This document shows positions 45,705 to 54,155 of a DNA stretch of 64,000 bases, piece after piece. The translations under genes and the position numbers were made by a program. The stretch covers positions 41,681 through 105,680 of the forward strand of contig CAYTXG010000005.1 in the NCBI GenBank assembly GCA_964441025.1, written 5' to 3'. The notes under the pieces were generated by a model, which ran no database searches, was not told where the DNA came from, and worked only from the letters and a program-made list of their open reading frames with translations. Source of the DNA: JAAZIN01 sp964441025. GTDB lineage: Bacteria; Bacillota; Dethiobacteria; DTU022. Within the stretch, counting starts at the first letter, position 1. The number at the start of each line of letters is the position of its first letter.

Positions 45705-46006
45705 GATGAAGGGGAGCAGCAGGCAGCGCAGCGGCGCCTCCAGAGAGCCGGCGGAGGGTGCAAGCCGGCAGGCCGGCGGCTGTTGAACTCGCCCCGGAGA
45801 AGCGGCGGTGAAAGAGCAGTAGCCGTCGCCGCAGGCCGGCGTTAAGGCGTGAAGAGGGCGGCAGTGCATGGGGCTGTAGCGCAGGTGGGAGCGCGCTTCC
45901 TTGGCATGGAAGAGGTCGCGGGTTCGACTCCCGCCAGCTCCACCACATTGTTGCCAAAAAGGGTGGTACCGCGGGAAAACCCGCCCCTTGCCGGGCGGGT
46001 TTTTTT
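45705..46006 (+). promoter_or_regulatory. T-box leader of leuS, interrupted by a tRNA-Ala gene
   Basis: Stem I has the distal AGAGAGCCGG/GGTGCAAGCCGG signature (45743-45768) and a candidate specifier CTC (Leu, 45788-45790) followed by a purine. Stem II is closed by GCGGCG and CGCCGC (45802-45832) and contains AGCAGTAGCC. After a IIA/B-like stretch comes the tRNA (45870-45945). The T-box motif AGGGTGGTACCGCG lies at 45960-45973: the antiterminator pairs AAGGG with CCCTT and GCGGG with CCCGC, leaving TGGTACC as bulge for an ACCA acceptor end. The competing terminator is CCCGCCC/GGGCGGG (45980-45999) plus seven T. Uncharged tRNA-Leu would favour read-through into leuS. Confidence 0.85.
45870..45945 (+). 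tRNA. tRNA-Ala (anticodon GGC) inside the leuS T-box leader
   Basis: 76 bases including encoded CCA. All parts fold without mismatch: acceptor GGGGCTG/CAGCTCC with the alanine identity pair G3-T70, D stem GCGC/GCGC, anticodon stem CTTCC/GGAAG with loop TTGGCAT (anticodon GGC at 45903-45905), T arm GCGGG-TTCGACT-CCCGC, discriminator A. It is flanked by CAT on both sides and by GGCAGTG (45860-45866) and TGTTGCC (45949-45955), which can pair with three wobbles and would set the tRNA on top of a stem where T-box stem III is expected. Confidence 0.93.
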
Positions 46007-46056
46007 CTACCCGGATACCGCTCATCATTTTATGGTCAAGGGGGTACCGTTAGGAA

Positions 46057-48537
46057 ATGCAGGGTTATGAGCCCCGATCCATTGAGCCCAAATGGCAGCA
46101 ACTGTGGCAGGATGGTAATTTTTACCGTGCTCCGCTGGATTCCACCTGCCCCAAGTACTACGTACTGGAGATGTTTCCCTACCCTTCGGGCAGGTTGCAT
46201 ATGGGCCATATGCGTGTATATTCTATTGGAGATGTCCTTGCCCGCTTTTTGCGCATGCGCGGCTACAATGTGATCCATCCCATGGGCTGGGATGCCTTTG
46301 GACTTCCCGCGGAGAATGCGGCCATTGAAAACCGCGTCAGCCCGGAAAGGTGGACTGCCCAAAACATTGTCCAGATGAAGCGGCAGCAGCAGCGCCTTGG
46401 GGTCAGTTATGACTGGGAAAGGGAGGTCAATACCAGCTCTCCCGATTACTACCGCTGGACCCAGTGGATGTTCCTGCTCATGTACCGCCGCGGGCTGGCT
46501 TATAGAAAACGCGCCTCCGTGAACTGGTGCCCGCACTGCCGGACAGTGCTGGCCAATGAGCAGGTCGAGGCCGGACGCTGCTGGCGCTGTGAAAGTGAAG
46601 TGGAGCTAAGGGAGCGGGAGCAATGGTTTCTGCGGATAACCGATTATGCCGAAAGGCTTTTGAAGGATCTGGCGGTGCTTGAAGATTGGCCCGAGAGAGT
46701 CAAGGTGATGCAGGAGAACTGGATCGGGCGCAGCGAGGGCGCCGAAATTGCATTCCAGGTGCAGGAGCTGCCCGGCGAAGAGATTCGCGTCTTTACCACC
46801 CGAGCCGATACCCTTTTTGGAGTGAGCTATGTGGTCCTTGCTCCCGAGCACCCCCTGCTGCCGCGCCTTGTGGCGGGGAGCGATGAGGAGAAAGAGATCA
46901 CGGAGTTTGCCGCCCGGGTCAGGCGGGAAAGCGAGATTGAGAGAACCTCTGAAGAGGCCCCGAAGATCGGCTTTTTTACAGGCAAACATGCAGTCAACCC
47001 CCTGAGCGGCGAGACTGTGCCGATCCTGGTAGCCAACTATGTGATCATGACTTATGGTACCGGCGCGGTGATGGGTGTGCCGGCACATGATGAGCGCGAC
47101 TTTCAATTTGCCCGCAGCTACAATTTGCCTGTCCGCCATGTGATCGGGCCTCCTGCAGGCGATCCGGCGAAGGGCGGCGGGGGTTTCTATACCGGCGAGG
47201 GAAAGATGATCAACTCAGGCGAATTCAACGGCCTTCCTAATATAGAGGGAGCGAAGCGGGTTACCGAGAAACTGCGCGCGCTGGGCTGCGGCGATTTCAA
47301 GGTTACCTACCGCCTGCGGGACTGGCTGATTTCTCGCCAGCGCTACTGGGGTGCGCCTATTCCGGTGCTCTACTGCGAACGCTGCGGCGCCGTTCCGGTA
47401 CCCGAAAAGGATCTGCCCGTTCTGCTGCCGCCGGCAGCGGATCTGTCCGGCGACCGGGTGCCGCCGCTCTCGCACTATGAATCTTTTGTCAACACCACCT
47501 GCCCCGGCTGCGGCGGGAAAGCCCGTCGCGAGACCGATACCATGGATACGTTTATCTGCTCCTCGTGGTATTTTTTGCGTTACACCAGCCCGCAGCACCA
47601 CACCTTTCCCTTTGAGAAAAAGGCGGCCGATTACTGGATGCCCGTGGATCAGTACATCGGCGGGATCGAGCATGCCGTGCTGCACCTGCTCTATGCCCGT
47701 TTCTTCACAAAGGTGCTTTACGATGCGGGACTTATCGGGGCCGTGGAGCCCTTCAGCCGCCTTCTGGCCCAGGGAATGGTGTACAAGGATGGAGCGAAGA
47801 TGTCCAAATCCAAGGGAAACGTGGTTTCGCCCGATGAGATTATCGAGCGCTACGGTGCCGACACCGCCCGGCTCTTCATTCTTTTTGCAGCGCCCCCGGA
47901 GAAGGATCTGGACTGGAACGAACAGGGGGTCGAAGGGTGCCATCGTTTCCTGCGCCGCGTCTGGCGCCTGCTTGAAGATTGCGCTGGGCTGCTGCCGGTG
48001 CAGGCGGGGGGGGCTGCCGGGGCAAACAGTCCCGCCGAAGCAGCGCTGCGGCGGGTTTTGCATGGAACCATCAAAAAAGTTACCGGCGACATTGAAAAAC
48101 GCTTCAATTTCAATACGGCCATAAGCGCTGTTATGGAGCTGGTCAATGCAGTTTATGATTACCGCCGGGACAGGGCGCCGGAGGGGCAAAACCGCCCGCT
48201 TCTAAAGGAGGCGCTGCAGTCGGTGATCCTGCTACTTGCGCCCTTCGCGCCCCACCTGGCCGAGGAGGCCTGGCAGATTATGGGATGCCGCGGCAGCGTC
48301 CATCTTCAGGCCTGGCCCGATTATGACCCCACCGCCCTGACCGTGGAAGAGGTTGAAGTGGTGATCCAGGTAGACGGCAGGGTGCGCAGCCGGATGATGG
48401 TTCCTGCGGGATCCGGGGAAGGTGAGCTTTTAAAGGCGTCCCTGGAACAGCCGCGGATCAGCGATTTTCTACAGGGAAAGGAGATAGTGCGCTATATTAT
48501 TGTCCCCGACAAGCTGGTCAATATTGTAATCCGGTAA
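46057..48537 (+). CDS. leuS: Leucine--tRNA ligase
   Basis: 826 residues, class I synthetase. The HIGH-type motif is HMGH (48-51) and KMSKS is at 581-585. An editing domain lies in between and a zinc-type cysteine set (CPHC...CWRC) near residue 165. It charges tRNA-Leu. Expression should be governed by the T-box leader ending 51 bases upstream. Length and motifs are those of a normal bacterial LeuRS. Confidence 0.97.
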   Translation: MQGYEPRSIEPKWQQLWQDGNFYRAPLDSTCPKYYVLEMFPYPSGRLHMGHMRVYSIGDVLARFLRMRGYNVIHPMGWDAFGLPAENAAIENRVSPERWTAQNIVQMKRQQQRLGVSYDWEREVNTSSPDYYRWTQWMFLLMYRRGLAYRKRASVNWCPHCRTVLANEQVEAGRCWRCESEVELREREQWFLRITDYAERLLKDLAVLEDWPERVKVMQENWIGRSEGAEIAFQVQELPGEEIRVFTTRADTLFGVSYVVLAPEHPLLPRLVAGSDEEKEITEFAARVRRESEIERTSEEAPKIGFFTGKHAVNPLSGETVPILVANYVIMTYGTGAVMGVPAHDERDFQFARSYNLPVRHVIGPPAGDPAKGGGGFYTGEGKMINSGEFNGLPNIEGAKRVTEKLRALGCGDFKVTYRLRDWLISRQRYWGAPIPVLYCERCGAVPVPEKDLPVLLPPAADLSGDRVPPLSHYESFVNTTCPGCGGKARRETDTMDTFICSSWYFLRYTSPQHHTFPFEKKAADYWMPVDQYIGGIEHAVLHLLYARFFTKVLYDAGLIGAVEPFSRLLAQGMVYKDGAKMSKSKGNVVSPDEIIERYGADTARLFILFAAPPEKDLDWNEQGVEGCHRFLRRVWRLLEDCAGLLPVQAGGAAGANSPAEAALRRVLHGTIKKVTGDIEKRFNFNTAISAVMELVNAVYDYRRDRAPEGQNRPLLKEALQSVILLLAPFAPHLAEEAWQIMGCRGSVHLQAWPDYDPTALTVEEVEVVIQVDGRVRSRMMVPAGSGEGELLKASLEQPRISDFLQGKEIVRYIIVPDKLVNIVIR

Positions 48538-48627
48538 TTTAATTTTTCCCTTGAAGGATTTGCGCGGAGTGTGCTTAATATAGTTTATTGACGGGATTAC
48601 CAATAAGCGAAGGGAGGTACAAATTCA

Positions 48628-49062
48628 ATGGCTCCTGAAGAAAAGAGCCCGGATAAGGTTGCCCCTATAGAATTAAAAGTCTCCGAAGGGGACAGCGTGC
48701 GCATCTCGCCCGATGTAATCGGTATTATCACCGGCATCGCCGCCGCCGAGGTGGAAGGGATTGCCGGAATGAGCGGGGGGATTGTGGACGGAATCGCCGA
48801 GAAGCTGGGGCGTAAAGATTTTAGCAAGGGAATCAAGGTCCACCTGGAAGGGGAGGCGGTCTCCTTTGATCTTAGCGTGGTGGTTGACTACGGTGTCCGG
48901 ATCATGGAGACAGCGAAAAAGCTCAAGAAAAAGGTTCGCGAAACCGTTGAAGATGTCACCGGTTTGCAGGTGGCCTCCATTAACATTCATGTCATCGGCA
49001 TCAACCTGCCGAAAGAGAAATCCGAAAAAATACCCGAAGAGGATAAAAGCAGCGATTCTTGA
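48628..49062 (+). CDS. Asp23/Gls24 family envelope stress protein
   Basis: 144 residues with the Asp23 domain at about 19-125 (RISPDVIGIITGIAAAEVEGI, quoted in part: ISPDVIGIITGIAA; then VVVDYGVRI and VTGLQVASINIHV). Charged tails at both ends. Asp23 proteins associate with the membrane and respond to envelope stress in Gram-positives. GGGAGGTAC precedes the ATG. It lies alone between leuS and comEA. Confidence 0.9.
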   Translation: MAPEEKSPDKVAPIELKVSEGDSVRISPDVIGIITGIAAAEVEGIAGMSGGIVDGIAEKLGRKDFSKGIKVHLEGEAVSFDLSVVVDYGVRIMETAKKLKKKVRETVEDVTGLQVASINIHVIGINLPKEKSEKIPEEDKSSDS

Positions 49063-49248
49063 AGTAGGGGCGCTTCTCCCTTTGGACCGGGAGAGCGCCT
49101 CAACCCCTCCTTATCTGCAATTACAGGCTGAAAATCATTTCATCGAACATCCGGCAAAAACCCAGGCAGAGTAAGTCCCCGGAGGAATATAACCGCATTA
49201 CGGGACGGCATAAATTCCCTGCGCATTTCTGTCAAGGGGGTTGAATGT

Positions 49249-49842
49249 ATGTGGGGTGACTTCAGCATCCGCGAGAAGATCCTCCTCGCGGTCATGCTCC
49301 TGCTCCTGCTCGGCGGTGTTCTCTGGAAGGCGGCCCCTGCGCTCCTTTCAACAATCGGGGGCCCCCTGGAGCAGGGCGGCTCCCCTCTGCTCCGGGAGCA
49401 GTCTTTTGAACCCCAGCACCAGGCAGAACCCGAGATGATCACCATTCACATTGTCGGGGCGGTTTCTAAGCCCGGAATCTATCACCTGCCCGCCGGTTCC
49501 AGGGTTTATGAACTGCTGGAGGCTGCCGGCGGCGCTTCGGAGGACGCCGATACCACGTCGGTGAACCTGGCCCGCCCCCTTTTTGACGGCGAGCAGGTGA
49601 CCATCTATCGGGTAGGCGAGGCTGCAGCTGATCAGGGCTCCCCGGAGGGTAAGGTTAATATAAACAAGGCCTCTGTTGAAGAGTTAAAAATGCTGCCCTC
49701 CATCGGCGAGGTGCGGGCCCGGAGAATCATTGAACACAGGGAAAAATACGGGTTCTTCTCCCACATCACCGAGATCATGGATGTCAGCGGCATCGGCCAG
49801 GGTATTTTCAAACAGATCGAAGATCGGATCACTGTCTACTGA
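49249..49842 (+). CDS. comEA: ComEA-like DNA-binding protein
   Basis: 197 residues. One N-terminal membrane helix (about 10-30), an SLBB domain (about 64-120, IHIVGAVSKPGIYHLPAGSRV in part: GAVSKPGIYHLP) and a C-terminal helix-hairpin-helix pair (VNINKASVEELKMLPSIG in part: NINKASVEEL). ComEA binds incoming double-stranded DNA at the cell surface during transformation. comEC is not next to it, which is unusual but not unique. AAGGGGG lies 10 bases before the ATG. Confidence 0.92.
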   Translation: MWGDFSIREKILLAVMLLLLLGGVLWKAAPALLSTIGGPLEQGGSPLLREQSFEPQHQAEPEMITIHIVGAVSKPGIYHLPAGSRVYELLEAAGGASEDADTTSVNLARPLFDGEQVTIYRVGEAAADQGSPEGKVNINKASVEELKMLPSIGEVRARRIIEHREKYGFFSHITEIMDVSGIGQGIFKQIEDRITVY

Positions 49843-49954
49843 CCCTGTCAATACTCATCCTACCCGCTGCTGCCGGAACTGATCCTGCTTTTATGGAGAG
49901 GCGCCGTCGGGCCGGGCCCAATTTGCGGCTGTGGAGAGCGCAAAGCGCCGCTTC

Positions 49955-51190
49955 TCATGATGAGGCCAGGTAAGCGCTCTGCGATTCAGTCAGCTTGTCG
50001 ATGGCTAAGCCCATTGCCGAGAGCTTCAGCGCCGCTACCCTGTGGTCCAGTTCCGCCGGCAGGGGGAGCACAGCCTGCGGAAGGCCCTTGCTCCGGCGCA
50101 GGTACTCCATGGCCAGGAACTGCAGGGCAAAGGAGAGATCCATGATCTCTGCCGGGTGGCCGTCGCCGGCGGCGAGATTAACCAGCCTTCCCTCGGCAAG
50201 GAGGTAAACCCTGCGCCCGTCGGCAAAACTGAACTCCTCGATATTCGGCCGAGGCTTGCCTGTGCGCTTCGCCAGTCGGTGCAACGCCTTTTTATCAATC
50301 TCTACATCAAAATGGCCTGCGTTGGCCAGGATGGCGCCTTCTTTGAGGCGGCCCAGATCCCCTTCGCCGATAACATCGCGGCAGCCGGTGGTGGTGACAA
50401 ATATATCCCCCAGGGGCGCCGCTTCGCGCATGGGCATGACCCGATATCCCTCAACTGCCGCTTCCAGGGCGCGCACCGGATCGACCTCGGTGACAATAAC
50501 CTGAGCCCCCAGGCCTTTTGCCCGCATGGCCACTCCGCGGCCGCACCACCCGAAACCGGCTGCAACTACGGTCTTCCCGGCGATGAGCAGGTTCGTTGTC
50601 CTCATGATCCCATCCCAGACCGACTGCCCTGTGCCGTAACGGTTGTCGAAAAGATGCTTGCAGGAGGCGTCGTTGACGGCAATTACCGGGAAGGCCAGCT
50701 CTCCTGCCGCCGCCGCCGCCCGCAGCCGGTTCAGCCCTGTTGTCGTCTCCTCGGCGCCGCCGCGTACCCGCGGCAGCAGGTCGGGTCTTTCGCGATGCAT
50801 CGCTGTGATCAGGTCTCCGCCGTCGTCGATGATCAGGTCCGGCCCGCTGTCAACGGTGCGGCGAATGTGATCTTCATACTCCTCCGCCGTGGCTCCGTGC
50901 CAGGCAAATACGGTGATTCCCTCTTCCACCAGGGCGGCGGCCACATCATCCTGCGTTGAAAGGGGATTGCTGCCTGTAACGGTTACCTGCGCCCCGCAGC
51001 GCTGAAAAACCCTGGCCATGTAGGCGGTCTTCGCTTCAAGGTGAATACATACAGCCATCTTACATCCGGCAAAGGGTTGCCCGGCAGCATATTCTTCAGC
51101 CAGGCTGCTCAGAACCGGCATATGCCTGCTCACCCAGGATATTTTCTTTTGCCCCTCCGGGGCCCTTTCAGGGCTGTGGATCATACTCAT
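49955..51190 (-). CDS. ahcY: Adenosylhomocysteinase (S-adenosyl-L-homocysteine hydrolase)
   Basis: 411 residues from ATG 51190, with GGGGAGGCG 9 bases upstream; an earlier TTG overlaps that site. The NAD-binding motif is VVAAGFGWCGRG near 205, and DNRYGTGQS and NAGHFDVEID are family signatures. It reversibly splits S-adenosylhomocysteine to adenosine and homocysteine, clearing the product of methylations. It is a single leftward gene between two rightward blocks. No SAH riboswitch was recognised upstream. Confidence 0.95.
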   Translation of the reverse strand: MSMIHSPERAPEGQKKISWVSRHMPVLSSLAEEYAAGQPFAGCKMAVCIHLEAKTAYMARVFQRCGAQVTVTGSNPLSTQDDVAAALVEEGITVFAWHGATAEEYEDHIRRTVDSGPDLIIDDGGDLITAMHRERPDLLPRVRGGAEETTTGLNRLRAAAAAGELAFPVIAVNDASCKHLFDNRYGTGQSVWDGIMRTTNLLIAGKTVVAAGFGWCGRGVAMRAKGLGAQVIVTEVDPVRALEAAVEGYRVMPMREAAPLGDIFVTTTGCRDVIGEGDLGRLKEGAILANAGHFDVEIDKKALHRLAKRTGKPRPNIEEFSFADGRRVYLLAEGRLVNLAAGDGHPAEIMDLSFALQFLAMEYLRRSKGLPQAVLPLPAELDHRVAALKLSAMGLAIDKLTESQSAYLASS

Positions 51191-51336
51191 CGCTATTCGC
51201 CTCCCCAAATCTGCTTCTATCTATAATTACCCCTTGTATTATAAAAAACCTTTTCTAACATGAGGGATTTGCCAGGGGACTTCGTCTTTCTTCTAAAGTA
51301 AGGGAGCGTTTTTTTGCCTCTTCCCCCCGGCAGCTC

Positions 51337-51364
51337 TTGAATCCCGCCGCCAACAGGATATAAT
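51337..51364 (+). promoter_or_regulatory. Promoter of the nucleoside/glycolysis gene cluster
   Basis: TTGAAT, 16 bases, TATAAT, about 37 bases before the pyrimidine-nucleoside phosphorylase start. The rest of the 210-base divergent gap to ahcY has AT-rich stretches but no repeat that I recognise. Confidence 0.5.
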
Positions 51365-51400
51365 TGATTTTAATGAACAATAAGGGGCGGATGAAATCCG

Positions 51401-52738
51401 GTGCGGGTATATGATATTATTCTGAAAAAACGAGGCGGCGGCGAGCTCACCGCCCGGGAGATCAACTTCCTCATCAAAGGATACACCGCCGGCGCCATTC
51501 CGGATTACCAGCTTTCCGCCTTCGCCATGGCCGTCTATTTCCAGGGGATGACGGAAAAAGAGACCCTTGATTTAACACTGGCCATGGCCGGTTCGGGTGA
51601 TACCGTCTCGCTGGAGGCAATTCCCGGACTGAAAGTCGACAAGCACAGCACAGGCGGAGTGGGCGACTCGACTACCCTTGTCCTGGCTCCGCTGGTGGCT
51701 GCGGCCGGCGTCCCCGTGGCGAAGATCAGCGGCCGCGGATTGGGCCATACCGGGGGTACCCTGGACAAGCTGGAGGCCATTCCCGGTTTTCAGAGCAGTC
51801 TTTCCATTGCCGAAATGGTTGAGGTGGTGCAGAGGTGCGGCGCCGCTGTTGTCGGGCAGACAGGGAACCTTGTCCCCGCCGATAAGAAACTTTATGCCCT
51901 GCGTGATGTCACCGCCACCGTGGACAGCCCACCCCTGATTGCCGCCAGCATCATGAGCAAAAAGCTGGCGGCGGGAGCCGATGCACTTGTTCTGGACGTA
52001 AAAACGGGGGACGGCGCTTTTTTAAAAGATCTTGAAGCTTCCTTCGCCCTGGCTGAAATGATGGTTAAAATCGGCGGAGGTGCGGGCCGGGAAACTGCTG
52101 CGGTAATCACGAACATGGATCAGCCGCTGGGCAGGGCCGTGGGCAGCTCCCTGGAGGTCGAAGAGGCCGTGCTGACCCTGCAGGGGAAAGGGCCGGCCGA
52201 TCTTGCAGAGCTCTGCATGGTCCTGGGCGGCTGGATGCTTTACCTGTCCGGTAAGTTCTCCAGCCCGCAGGAAGGATGGGGGGAGCTGGAGAGATTAATC
52301 GAGAGCGGGGCCGCCCTGGATAAATTCAGGGAAATGATCCGCCTGCAGGGCGGCGATGAGCGGATAATCGAGAACCCTGATCTGCTGCCCCGAGCGGCGG
52401 CGGTGGTGCCTGTTTCAGCCGCAGCAGGGGGCTATGTGCACCGTCTCAAGGCGGAGGCTATTGGCCGTGCGGCGTTGCTCCTCGGGGCGGGGCGGGAGAC
52501 GGGTGATGACGACATCGATCATGCGGTGGGGCTGACCCTGCTTAAAAAAACAGGCGACCCTGTGGAGCCCGGTGACAGGCTGGCCCTGCTCCACATGAAC
52601 TGTGCGCCCGGGGCGCCGCCTGCCGAAAAAGCCCGCCGCCTGGTTACGGGTGCTTACGAGATCGGGGCGGCCCCGGCAGCCGGGCTGTCCCTCATTCTCG
52701 GCAGCGTCGACAGGGCCGGGCGCCGCCCGGCGGGTTGA
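51401..52738 (+). CDS. pdp: Pyrimidine-nucleoside phosphorylase
   Basis: 445 residues from a GTG start, with AAGGGGCGG upstream. DKHSTGGVGDSTTLVLAPLVAA (in part: KHSTGGVGDS) is the phosphorylase signature, and SGRGLGHTGGTLDKLEAIPG follows. It splits uridine, thymidine or deoxyuridine with phosphate. Thymidine phosphorylase (DeoA) is the close alternative. deoC, the next gene but 98 bases, uses the deoxyribose phosphate after mutase action (deoB is not in the window). Confidence 0.93.
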   Translation: MRVYDIILKKRGGGELTAREINFLIKGYTAGAIPDYQLSAFAMAVYFQGMTEKETLDLTLAMAGSGDTVSLEAIPGLKVDKHSTGGVGDSTTLVLAPLVAAAGVPVAKISGRGLGHTGGTLDKLEAIPGFQSSLSIAEMVEVVQRCGAAVVGQTGNLVPADKKLYALRDVTATVDSPPLIAASIMSKKLAAGADALVLDVKTGDGAFLKDLEASFALAEMMVKIGGGAGRETAAVITNMDQPLGRAVGSSLEVEEAVLTLQGKGPADLAELCMVLGGWMLYLSGKFSSPQEGWGELERLIESGAALDKFREMIRLQGGDERIIENPDLLPRAAAVVPVSAAAGGYVHRLKAEAIGRAALLLGAGRETGDDDIDHAVGLTLLKKTGDPVEPGDRLALLHMNCAPGAPPAEKARRLVTGAYEIGAAPAAGLSLILGSVDRAGRRPAG

Positions 52739-52836
52739 TACCGGCGCCTCACCGGTGCCGGGCCCCGGAATCCTCCTGAAACCGATCATTCCGGGCTTCC
52801 TGACAGCCTCCTGGACCCGGGAAAGGTGGAGATAAT

Positions 52837-53490
52837 ATGCCTGAAGAAATTGACCTGGCCGGATTTATCGACCATACCCTGCTTAAGCCCGAAACAACGG
52901 GAGAGGACATTGCCCGCCTCTGCAGCGAGGCTCGTCGCTACAGCTTTGCCGCTGTCTGTGTGAATCCCGTCTATGTGAAAAAAGCGGCTGTGCACCTCCG
53001 CGGCAGCGGTACCCGCACCTGCGCCGTCGTCGGCTTTCCCCTTGGGGCGACGACCGCTGCGGCCAAGGCTTTTGAAGCCGGCGAAGCCGTTGCCTGCGGA
53101 GCCGGCGAGGTGGACATGGTGATCCATATCGGCGCCCTGAAAGACGGCGCCGCCGGCTGTATTCTTGAAGAGATTACCGCTGTGATCAGGGCGGCCTGCG
53201 GCCGGACGGTAAAGGTGATCCTTGAAACAGGACTTCTCACCCTGGAGGAAAAGGTCAGGGCCTGCCTGCTGGCGAAAAAAGCGGGCGCCCATTTTGTTAA
53301 AACCTCTACCGGTTTCGGACCCGGCGGCGCTGTTGTCGCCGATATAAAGCTGATGAGGGAAACCCTGGGCCCGGCCGTGGGAATAAAGGCCTCCGGCGGG
53401 ATCCGCACCCGCGAGAAGGCGTTGCAGATGATTGCCGCCGGCGCCACCCGCATCGGCACCAGCTCCGGCGTTGCTATCATCAGGGGCTGA
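52837..53490 (+). CDS. deoC: Deoxyribose-phosphate aldolase
   Basis: 217 residues. The Schiff-base lysine is Lys155 (HFVKTSTGF) and the relay lysine Lys184 (GIKASGGIR); the Asp in EVDMVIH is also conserved. It cleaves 2-deoxyribose 5-phosphate to glyceraldehyde 3-phosphate and acetaldehyde, feeding glycolysis. AAAGGTGGAG is upstream of the ATG. It fits with the phosphorylase before it and the phosphofructokinases after it. Confidence 0.96.
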   Translation: MPEEIDLAGFIDHTLLKPETTGEDIARLCSEARRYSFAAVCVNPVYVKKAAVHLRGSGTRTCAVVGFPLGATTAAAKAFEAGEAVACGAGEVDMVIHIGALKDGAAGCILEEITAVIRAACGRTVKVILETGLLTLEEKVRACLLAKKAGAHFVKTSTGFGPGGAVVADIKLMRETLGPAVGIKASGGIRTREKALQMIAAGATRIGTSSGVAIIRG

Positions 53491-53651
53491 TCCGCCTGTT
53501 TCCGGCGCTTCTTCTTTCCGGTGCATGCCGCGAACGGAGGAAAGGTTTTCCTTTCCATAAGGATCGAAGTATGGTAAATTAATAGCGCTGCCGGCATGTA
53601 CCGGCAATCGCTTAGGCAGAGTGATATACGCATAATCGGGAGGATTGGGCC

Positions 53652-54107
53652 TTGACTTTACCGTGTGTGACCATCTATACAGACGGAGCCTGCTCCGGCA
53701 ACCCCGGCCCCGGCGGATGGGCTGCAGTGATTATCGGCGGCGGGGCGGAGGCTGAAACAGCTGAAATATCCGGCGGCGAGGTTTACACCACCAACCAGCG
53801 CATGGAGCTGCAGGCGGCCATCGAGGGCCTGCGCGCCCTTCCCGGACCCAGCCGGGTCCGGCTGTACAGCGACAGCGCTTACCTGGTCAACGCCTTCCGG
53901 TTGCGCTGGATACCCCGCTGGCAGGTGAAGGGGTGGCGCACCGCCGCCAACAAGCCGGTGCAGAACCAGGATCTGTGGCGTGCCCTGATCGAGCTTACCT
54001 CAAAGCACAGGGTGGAATGGTTTAAAGTTAAGGGCCACAGCGATGATTATTACAACGAACGATGCGACAGGCTTGCCCGCCTCGCTGTCCCCGGAGCGGG
54101 CGGCTGA
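53652..54107 (+). CDS. rnhA: Ribonuclease HI
   Basis: 151 residues from TTG 53652, with GGGAGG 8 bases upstream. The catalytic carboxylates are Asp11 (YTDGACSGNPGPGGW), Glu52, Asp74 (YSDSAY) and Asp139, with His129 in KVKGHS. It removes RNA from RNA-DNA hybrids. It is of the E. coli type, without the N-terminal hybrid-binding domain. The gap upstream holds a GGAAAGG/CCTTTCC hairpin near 53540-53557. Confidence 0.95.
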   Translation: MTLPCVTIYTDGACSGNPGPGGWAAVIIGGGAEAETAEISGGEVYTTNQRMELQAAIEGLRALPGPSRVRLYSDSAYLVNAFRLRWIPRWQVKGWRTAANKPVQNQDLWRALIELTSKHRVEWFKVKGHSDDYYNERCDRLARLAVPGAGG

Positions 54108-54155
54108 GGTCGCCGGCGGGACAAGGAGATATATCCCTTTGGGGGAGGTGAAGCC

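Noticed and set aside
49063..49110. Terminator after the Asp23 gene
   Set aside because: A GC-rich stem (GGCGCTTCTCCC/GGGAGAGCGCC) is present, but no T-run follows, so it was not called.
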